Source: Procambarus clarkii (lineage: Eukaryota > Arthropoda > Malacostraca > Decapoda > Cambaridae). Taken from it: a stretch of 64,000 nucleotides of DNA. The notes under the pieces were generated by a model. That model made no database searches and was not told the DNA's origin. It worked only from the letters and a program-made list of their open reading frames with translations. Below are positions 59,369 through 64,000 of the stretch, one piece after another. The first letter of the stretch is position 1. Every line of letters starts with the position of its first letter. Position numbers and translations under genes: made by a program. The stretch lies in contig NC_091169.1 of the NCBI RefSeq assembly GCF_040958095.1, forward strand, positions 372,001 through 436,000. Direction: 5' to 3'.

Positions 59369-61525
59369 CTATGTCCTCCTCCTCCTCCTCCTCCTCCTCC
59401 TCCAACTGTTTGTGGTTCTCCTCCTCCTCCTCCTCCTTCTCCTCCTCCAACTGTTTGTGGGTCTCCTCCTCCTCCTTCTCCTCCTCCAACTGTTTGTGGG
59501 TCTCCTCCTCCTCCTTCTCCTCCAACTGTTTGTGGGTCTCCTCCTCCTCCTCCTCCTCCTCCTCCTCCTTCTCCTCCTCCAACTGTTTGTGGGTCTCCTC
59601 CTCCTCCTTCTCCTCCTCCAACTGTTTGTGGGTCTCCTCCTCCTCCTCCTCCTCCTCCTCCTTCTCCTCCTCCAACTGTTTGTGGGTCTCCTCCTCCTCC
59701 TCCTCCTCCTCCTTCTCCTCCTCCAACTGTTTGTGGGTCTCCTCCTCCTCCTTCTCCTCCTCCAACTGTTTGTGGGTCTCCTCCTCCTCCTCCTCCTCCT
59801 CCTCCTCCTCCAACTGTTTGTCGGTCCTCCTCCTCCTCCTCCTTCTCCTCCTCCTCCAACTGTTTGTGGGTCTCCTCCTCCTCCTCCTCCTCCTTCTCCT
59901 CCTCCAACTGTTTGTGGGTCTCCTCCTCCTCCTCCTCCTCCTTCTCCTCCTCCAACTGTTTGTGGGTCTCCTCCTCCTCCTCCTCCTCCTCCTCCTCCTC
60001 CTCCATCTACTGTTTGTGAAGTTTTTACCTTTCCTACTCCTTCTCCTGCATTTTGTAATTCTCCTCCTCCATGTGATTCTTTTGTTTGTTCTTCTTTCTC
60101 GACTTCCACATAAATGTTAAATTTAATGCTAGCAAATGTGTCTGAGGAATTAATATTCTTAGCTAACATTTTACATTCCACCTCATTATGACCGTCTTCG
60201 AGTTCAAGTTTCATAACCACGAATGGGGGTAGTGAATTTTCTTTCATTGGGAAACTGTCCGAATAAAATCCACAATTAAATATATCTTGACTTGCAGCAT
60301 GGGTACATGATATCAACAATTTGTTCATGTAAAATCGTTTTCCTTCCTTTCGACATTTTTTACGTGATGCCTCTAAATTGTTCTTTAATTTGACGTCTTT
60401 TATTTCACGTCGATCTGTATAAATATCAGGTGTGAAATTATGGAAATTCCATGGAAATATTAATATAATTGGATTTTTTGTATAATATCCCCTATCAATA
60501 TTAGAATTTGTATATAGTTTATTTATGTAATATGCAGAATAACCATTGGTAAAGTTGTGGATTTCATCATAATAACTAAGGAATTTATTAAAGGGTTGAA
60601 TTAGTGTCTTATCAGTTTCAGTAATAGTTTTAGGATTATACGAAATTGGTGGTTTGGGAACAATAAAGAGACCTTTATAAGTTTTTATGTCTTCGATAAA
60701 TGGCGAGAATAATGATTCTATAAGTTTGAATTTCATTTGGGATTTTCGAAGTTTAGACGAATCTGTGGAGGATTGTAATAATTCTTGAAGTAATTCATGA
60801 GGTTGTTCGACGGATTCCATTTGACTGATGACGTGAGGAACGCCAGAGGACTCATTTTCACTTGTTTGTAATTCTACTCCGCCTTCTTCTCCTCCTCCTC
60901 CTTCTCCGACATCTTGTAATTCACCTACTCCTCCTCCTCCTCCTCCTCTTCCTCCTCCTCCTCCTCCTCCTCCTCCTCCTCTTCCTTCTCCAGTGTCTTG
61001 TAATTCTCTTCCTCTTCCTCCTCCTCCTCCTCCTCCTTCTCCGGCATCATGTAATTCTCCTCCTACTCCTCCTTCTCCAGTGTCTTGTAATTCTCTTCCT
61101 CTTCCTCCTCCTCCTCCTCCTCCTTCTCCGGCATCATGTAATTCTCCTCCTACTCCTCCTTCTCCAGTGTCTTGTAATTCTCTTCCTCTTCCTCCTCCTC
61201 CTCCTCCTCCTCCCTCTCCATCGTCTTGTAATTCTTCTGCTCCTCCTTCCCCTGCATCATGTAACTCTACTCCTTCTCCTGCGTTGTATAATTCCCCTCC
61301 CACTACTCCTACGTTGTGTAATTCCCCTCCCACTCCTCCTCCTACATCTTTTATTAGCTCAATGGACTTTGGTGTTGTGTCATGGCTGATGGAATTGTAA
61401 TTGTTTTCCTTTTTATATAATTTTTTAGTATTTTTAGATTTTTTCCGTGAATTAATGACTACTATAACTGTTAGGAAAATAATTAATATTATTAACATAA
61501 TAATTGTTGACAGTAGATTATTCAT
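59369..61525 (-). CDS. Uncharacterised membrane-anchored protein with two Gly-rich repeat tracts
   Basis: No family recognised. Residues 4-24 form a strongly hydrophobic segment followed by a Lys/Arg cluster (RKKSKNTKK), as in an N-terminal signal-anchor. Residues 60-220 are Gly/Glu-rich repeats, including 87-bp (29-residue) in-frame units with GELHDAGEGG and RELQDTGEGG cores. Residues 255-475 are a normal-composition globular domain (LIESLFSPFIEDIKTYKGLF, PIILIFPWNFHNF) ending in a likely beta-rich part (PPFVVMKLELEDG, SIKFNIYVEV). From about 484 it is again repeats, first Gly/DPQTV and then, after a two-base loss near 59,820, Arg-rich to the stop. In the undisturbed frame the protein would end near 59,269. 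N-terminal-anchored beta-rich proteins are common among virion envelope proteins of nimaviruses, so a viral origin is conceivable but unproven. Confidence 0.65.
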   Translation of the reverse strand: MNNLLSTIIMLIILIIFLTVIVVINSRKKSKNTKKLYKKENNYNSISHDTTPKSIELIKDVGGGVGGELHNVGVVGGELYNAGEGVELHDAGEGGAEELQDDGEGGGGGGGGRGRELQDTGEGGVGGELHDAGEGGGGGGGRGRELQDTGEGGVGGELHDAGEGGGGGGGRGRELQDTGEGRGGGGGGGGGGRGGGGGGVGELQDVGEGGGGEEGGVELQTSENESSGVPHVISQMESVEQPHELLQELLQSSTDSSKLRKSQMKFKLIESLFSPFIEDIKTYKGLFIVPKPPISYNPKTITETDKTLIQPFNKFLSYYDEIHNFTNGYSAYYINKLYTNSNIDRGYYTKNPIILIFPWNFHNFTPDIYTDRREIKDVKLKNNLEASRKKCRKEGKRFYMNKLLISCTHAASQDIFNCGFYSDSFPMKENSLPPFVVMKLELEDGHNEVECKMLAKNINSSDTFASIKFNIYVEVEKEEQTKESHGGGELQNAGEGVGKVKTSQTVDGGGGGGGGGGGGDPQTVGGGEGGGGGGGDPQTVGGGEGGGGGGGDPQTVGGGGEGGGGGGPTNSWRRRRRRRRRRRPTNSWRRRRRRRRPTNSWRRRRRRRRRRRRPTNSWRRRRRRRRRRRRRPTNSWRRRRRRRRPTNSWRRRRRRRRRRRRRRPTNSWRRRRRRRPTNSWRRRRRRRRPTNSWRRRRRRRRRRTTNSWRRRRRRRRRT
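59374..60006 (-). repeat. Minisatellite of (CTC)n blocks separated by CAACTGTTTGTGGGT
   Basis: About 16 units: a 15-base core CAACTGTTTGTGGGT followed by a variable number of CTC triplets with an interrupting TTC. Each unit is a multiple of 3, so the - strand reading Asp-Pro-Gln-Thr-Val-(Gly/Glu)n is kept from unit to unit. One unit at about 59,817-59,830 (TGTCGGTCCTCC) has lost two bases relative to the others. It moves the upstream gene's reading from Gly-rich into an Arg-rich frame (Pro-Thr-Asn-Ser-Trp-Arg repeats). Confidence 0.92.
60885..61350 (-). repeat. In-frame coding minisatellite (CTC-rich, 87-bp units)
   Basis: CTC-rich units with TGTAATTCTC spacers. The landmark CCGGCATCATG occurs at 61,041 and 61,128, an 87-bp period that encodes 29 residues. 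Less regular units flank it. All length changes appear to be multiples of 3, in contrast to the frameshifted tract at the other end of the same gene. Confidence 0.85.
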
Positions 61526-62002
61526 TCTTAATTTTCTCTTTTTTTAATTATATGATTTTTAATTCAGATATTTTTAAAAAATAAAGTAATTATGCAACCA
61601 AAGTCAAATATGTTATTGTTTTTATCCTGTTGAGTAGTTTTCCAGTATTAAGTGATATTGGATATTATATTAAATATTGGAATACCATTCAATATTGAAT
61701 GAGTAATTCAATGTTGAATGAGTCATTCAATGTTGGATTGTTTTCCAGTATCCAGCACTATACTATATACTCTATACTATGTCGATATTGATTAGTTTTC
61801 TGGTTAGTATCCAATGATATTGGATAGTATATTCAACATTGAACGTGTGCAGATGTGACAGCAGTCACAAACACCCTGATGGATAGTTGAAAAAAAAGAG
61901 ATTTGAATCCCTGATTAAAAAAAAAAAAAACTACTACTACTACTACCATACTTAAATTACTTACTGTTTTGCTTACTGAACACTGTAATACAACAGGTGT
62001 TG
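61526..62002. other. Divergent intergenic region between the Gly-rich protein and the FBH1-like ORF
   Basis: About 480 bases of AT-rich sequence separating two divergently oriented starts, so it probably holds both promoters. It contains a palindrome cluster (separate entry), several GATATTGGATA-type dyads (about 61,655-61,670 and 61,813-61,828), an A run at 61,917-61,930 and a (CTA)n run at 61,931-61,946. Confidence 0.6.
61687..61738. promoter_or_regulatory. Three tandem 19-bp units with ATTCAATRTTGAAT palindromes
   Basis: ATTCAATATTGAAT (61,687-61,700) is a perfect 14-base palindrome. ATTCAATGTTGAAT (61,706-61,719) and ATTCAATGTTGGAT (61,725-61,738) follow at exact 19-base steps. A fourth relative, ATTCAACATTGAAC, lies at 61,831-61,844. 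Even spacing of dyads between divergent genes suggests binding sites for a dimeric factor or an origin/enhancer-type repeat. Function is inferred only from position and symmetry. Confidence 0.5.
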
Positions 62003-62023
62003 ATGCAAACTCTAATCCCCAAA

Positions 62024-63094
62024 ATGTCGTCCCTACCACAGGTGTTATTAGAAAACATATTTGCACTTGTTCCATATCGTCATCTTTTAATTATTTGTTC
62101 CAGAGTTTGTAAAATTTGGAGCCATGTTATTCTTGACTCGTCATACATGCCATTCCGCACTCTTTATCATCGATTAATATGGGATTCATATACTCTTTTC
62201 CCTAGTCCACTTCTACATAGCAATGAAGATGGTAATTTGTCTCTTTACAATGCATCCTATATTGTGGAACAATTATGTTACATCAAATACAACATAACCG
62301 ATGGAAGATACTGTATGAGAGGCCTTCTAAAGATGATCGAGACTAAAATGAATAACTGGTCGAAAATGGGTCAAGAAAAAAAAGACTCTGAACTATTTGA
62401 GTTATTGAATGATCATCCTATGTTTACATCAACATTAAAAACAATGACGAGTGTTAATCATCCTTTAAAAGGTATGATAAACAAAAACAATGTGTGGTCT
62501 TTAGTGACAGCTATGACAATGTTCTCTCGGGATACAGATGAAATTTTACAATTGTTAAATATTTGTCTTCGAATGTATCCCACATCAACTGTTCTGGATA
62601 TTTTTTATGGATATACAGTTATTTTTCTTTTTTCTTTTCAAAACTTACAGCAATCTAATATTAATCATTATAAGGTACATTCTGCACTCTATCTGACAGA
62701 AAATATAATTCTTCAATCGTCAGAACAAACATATTATTGTGAACAGGCCCTTCTAATCAATCATGTTCCAAGTAAAGGTGAAATTACACGTGTCGATTAT
62801 GTTCCTGGAGTGGATATAGTCAGTATAGTTTTGAAGATAGTAAAGCGGCATTCATCTTTGCAATTTTTAATTATCGAATCGCAGCCACAATCACCACTTG
62901 TACAACAGTTACCGCAAAATGCTATTTGTTCATTTTCTATGTTTAATTCTTTTTCTTTTTCTTTTGATGTATTGGTGCTTATGCCAGATTCTTCTGATAT
63001 TAATAGGGAGGAAGACTGGAGACAAAAATTGAAAGAAATTTCAGTAATCAAATTTAGAAACATTTTATCTGAACAAAATAAACCCTGCTTATAA
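62024..63094 (+). CDS. F-box protein resembling the N-terminal half of F-box DNA helicase 1, Walker A lost
   Basis: 356 residues from the ATG at 62,024 (A at -3; an in-frame ATG at 62,003 adds seven residues). An F-box occupies residues 3-50: LPQVLLENIFALVPYRHLLI...CKIWSHVILDS, ending MPFRTLYHRL as FBH1 does (xPWKKLYHRx). Residues 128-225 (DHPMF, NVWSLVTAMTMFS, LLNICLR, ALYLTENI) follow the FBH1 linker order. Residues 238-310 follow the start of its UvrD-type helicase domain: EQALLINH, FLII, LPQNAICSF. The Walker A GTGKT position reads GVDIV (262-266), so ATP binding is lost. FBH1 is about 1,000 residues; this ORF stops before motif II. FBH1 acts with SKP1-CUL1 and removes RAD51; an F-box-only adaptor role is possible. 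Intronless and AT-rich. The family call is by motif order from memory, not by a search. Confidence 0.68.
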   Translation: MSSLPQVLLENIFALVPYRHLLIICSRVCKIWSHVILDSSYMPFRTLYHRLIWDSYTLFPSPLLHSNEDGNLSLYNASYIVEQLCYIKYNITDGRYCMRGLLKMIETKMNNWSKMGQEKKDSELFELLNDHPMFTSTLKTMTSVNHPLKGMINKNNVWSLVTAMTMFSRDTDEILQLLNICLRMYPTSTVLDIFYGYTVIFLFSFQNLQQSNINHYKVHSALYLTENIILQSSEQTYYCEQALLINHVPSKGEITRVDYVPGVDIVSIVLKIVKRHSSLQFLIIESQPQSPLVQQLPQNAICSFSMFNSFSFSFDVLVLMPDSSDINREEDWRQKLKEISVIKFRNILSEQNKPCL

Positions 63095-63119
63095 TTTAAA
63101 TATTAATGTATATCTACTA

Positions 63120-63632
63120 ATGGTAAGTAAGAGGAATCAGGATTTATGTTGGATTATGTATTGTATTTTGGGACTACGTAACTTTATAATTCCTGTAAGT
63201 ACTGAAATGTGTCAGGTGCAAGAAAGGAGTTGTGAAGACAATGTTTTAGTTATTTGTTCATCTATTTCAAGTATATATATGTACTGTTATGACCATTATT
63301 GTAATTCTTATATGGAAAAATTTTGTGTTATTACAATAGATGGGAGTTTTCAAAGATTTCTAGATGATGTTCTCTCTATATATAATTTATATGACCGACA
63401 TGAATATGATGGTGAATGCAATTGTTGGTTACCACCTCCGTTAACTTACAGTGAGATTTATAGTGCCTATGCATTATCTTATCATAGAACACCAGATTTT
63501 ATATTTTGGTTAAAAACAAAATGCACCTTTAATGGTGAATATCATCCAAGTTATAATTATTATATCATTTATACAGATATGTTAATAACATTTCAAACTA
63601 TGCCAATCATTTTCATTAGTTCGATTATTTAA
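63120..63632 (+). CDS. Degenerate helicase-like segment, possible FBH1 middle part (frameshifted from its neighbours)
   Basis: 170 codons starting 25 bases after the previous stop and in another frame. VLVICSSISSIYMYCYDHY (residues 42-60) and DGSFQRFLDDVLSIYNLY (74-91) fall in the order of two conserved FBH1 segments after motif III: the arm with LCRTNA..A, and the GGxxSFxxDxIxDIxxLL stretch. Motifs Ia-III, including the DEAQD Walker B, have no counterpart between 63,094 and 63,120, so roughly 150-200 residues are missing. The ORF is otherwise anonymous: Tyr- and Cys-rich, no signal peptide. It may be an independent small gene, but the colinear order with its neighbours favours a broken single gene. 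Confidence 0.48.
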   Translation: MVSKRNQDLCWIMYCILGLRNFIIPVSTEMCQVQERSCEDNVLVICSSISSIYMYCYDHYCNSYMEKFCVITIDGSFQRFLDDVLSIYNLYDRHEYDGECNCWLPPPLTYSEIYSAYALSYHRTPDFIFWLKTKCTFNGEYHPSYNYYIIYTDMLITFQTMPIIFISSII

Positions 63633-63951
63633 AGGAAAAGATGTAATTTGTGAACATCATATGATTGCAACAATCACTAACAATTTAAAATTTGATGTAT
63701 TGGAAATTGAATTGAATAATTCATTTGAAAAAGATATTAATACAATTCTTGGACAACAATTGGCGACATTTAATGAAATTAATATAAGTGAACGCCACTA
63801 CTGTCTTCATTGTTCTAAATCTCTAAAGGATGAATATTTTGCTCTAAAACAAAAAATCAATTGGTGTGATATGGTAGCGGTAAGATTTACACGTTTTAAT
63901 AGTTTTGATTTAATATGTGCTCAATGTGCAAATATCAATGATGAGGAATAA
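63589..63951 (+). CDS. Degenerate C-terminal FBH1-like segment with a CxxC..CxxC pair
   Basis: The frame is open from 63,589, overlapping the end of the previous ORF; the first ATG is at 63,661 (96 codons). IATITNNLKFDVLEIEL (residues 2-18 from that ATG) lies where FBH1 has the helicase motif TxHKAKGLEFDTV. The catalytic His/Lys/Gly positions are changed but the F-D and following hydrophobics remain. C48-x2-C51 and C86-x2-C89 match the two Cys pairs near the FBH1 C-terminus (CxxC...CHSCA type). A shift of frame inside 63,589-63,632 would join it to the preceding ORF, so the real start may not be the ATG. Ends at TAA 63,949-63,951. Confidence 0.48.
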   Translation, partial: HFKLCQSFSLVRLFKGKDVICEHHMIATITNNLKFDVLEIELNNSFEKDINTILGQQLATFNEINISERHYCLHCSKSLKDEYFALKQKINWCDMVAVRFTRFNSFDLICAQCANINDEE

Positions 63952-64000
63952 CTGTATATTAATATTTTATTTCATCCTATTTTATATAAAAAAATGTACA
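63952..64000. other. AT-rich tail of window
   Basis: 49 bases of AT-rich sequence after the last stop (TATTTTATTTCATCC); too short to interpret. The window edge may cut a further gene of the same cluster. Confidence 0.5.

Noticed and set aside
59359..60120. + strand Ser-rich and Leu-rich ORFs (233-253 codons) opposite the Gly-rich gene
   Set aside because: They are the complement of the CTC/GGA repeat; the - strand gene has a non-repetitive globular domain and the + strand does not.
60862..61400. + strand Leu/Pro-rich ORFs of 135-175 codons
   Set aside because: Complement of the coding minisatellite in the - strand gene.

Overview
This is a repeat-dominated eukaryotic window. An interstitial (CCTAA)n tract, the arthropod TTAGG telomere motif, sits near 48.0-48.1 kb. 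Together with very large satellite and minisatellite arrays, tRNA-derived SINE-like fragments and an I-type LINE, this points to an arthropod, most likely a decapod crustacean. I cannot name the species. No bacterial gene organisation, rRNA, tRNA gene or CRISPR array was seen.

Layout. About 1-53.2 kb is almost entirely tandem repeat. Satellite A is a ~169-bp monomer. It lies in + orientation at 1-3.65, 4.44-22.49, 25.27-27.33 and 38.42-42.33 kb, and in - orientation at 27.52-30.63 and 49.43-50.62 kb. It has clear higher-order structure, for example a 2,024-bp unit repeated exactly between 7.1 and 11.2 kb. Satellite B is an AT-rich ~660-700-bp unit, + at 22.49-24.40 kb and - at 30.63-38.42 kb; one copy is interrupted by a 682-bp solo LTR with a CTAT target duplication. 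Minisatellites with 21-, 24-, 12-, 15- and 16-bp units sit at the satellite borders. Two inverted repeats carry telomere-like sequence: a ~1.4-kb palindrome at 43.0-44.5 kb and a hairpin-type pair of ~91-bp arms around the (CCTAA)n tract. A 500-base assembly gap lies at 53,222-53,721.

The last 10.3 kb is gene-bearing. (1) An I-superfamily-like non-LTR retrotransposon has a broken zinc-knuckle ORF1 and an intact 850-codon RT-RNase H ORF with no endonuclease in front. (2) An intact single-exon methionine adenosyltransferase (MAT) copy has an Asp-to-Asn change at an active-site aspartate. (3) On the - strand is a membrane-anchored protein with two very long Gly-rich repeat tracts. (4) Divergent from it, on the + strand, are three closely spaced ORFs that I read as a highly diverged, helicase-dead relative of the F-box DNA helicase FBH1. 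A cluster of ATTCAATRTTGAAT palindromes lies in the shared intergenic region.

The compact, intronless, AT-rich arrangement at 59.3-64.0 kb would fit an endogenised large DNA virus (nimavirus-like elements are common in decapod genomes) or decayed retrocopies. The sequence alone does not decide between these. The best candidate for something undescribed is the FBH1-like locus with its divergent Gly-rich membrane protein. I see no sign that the satellite ORFs, some over 450 codons, are genes.
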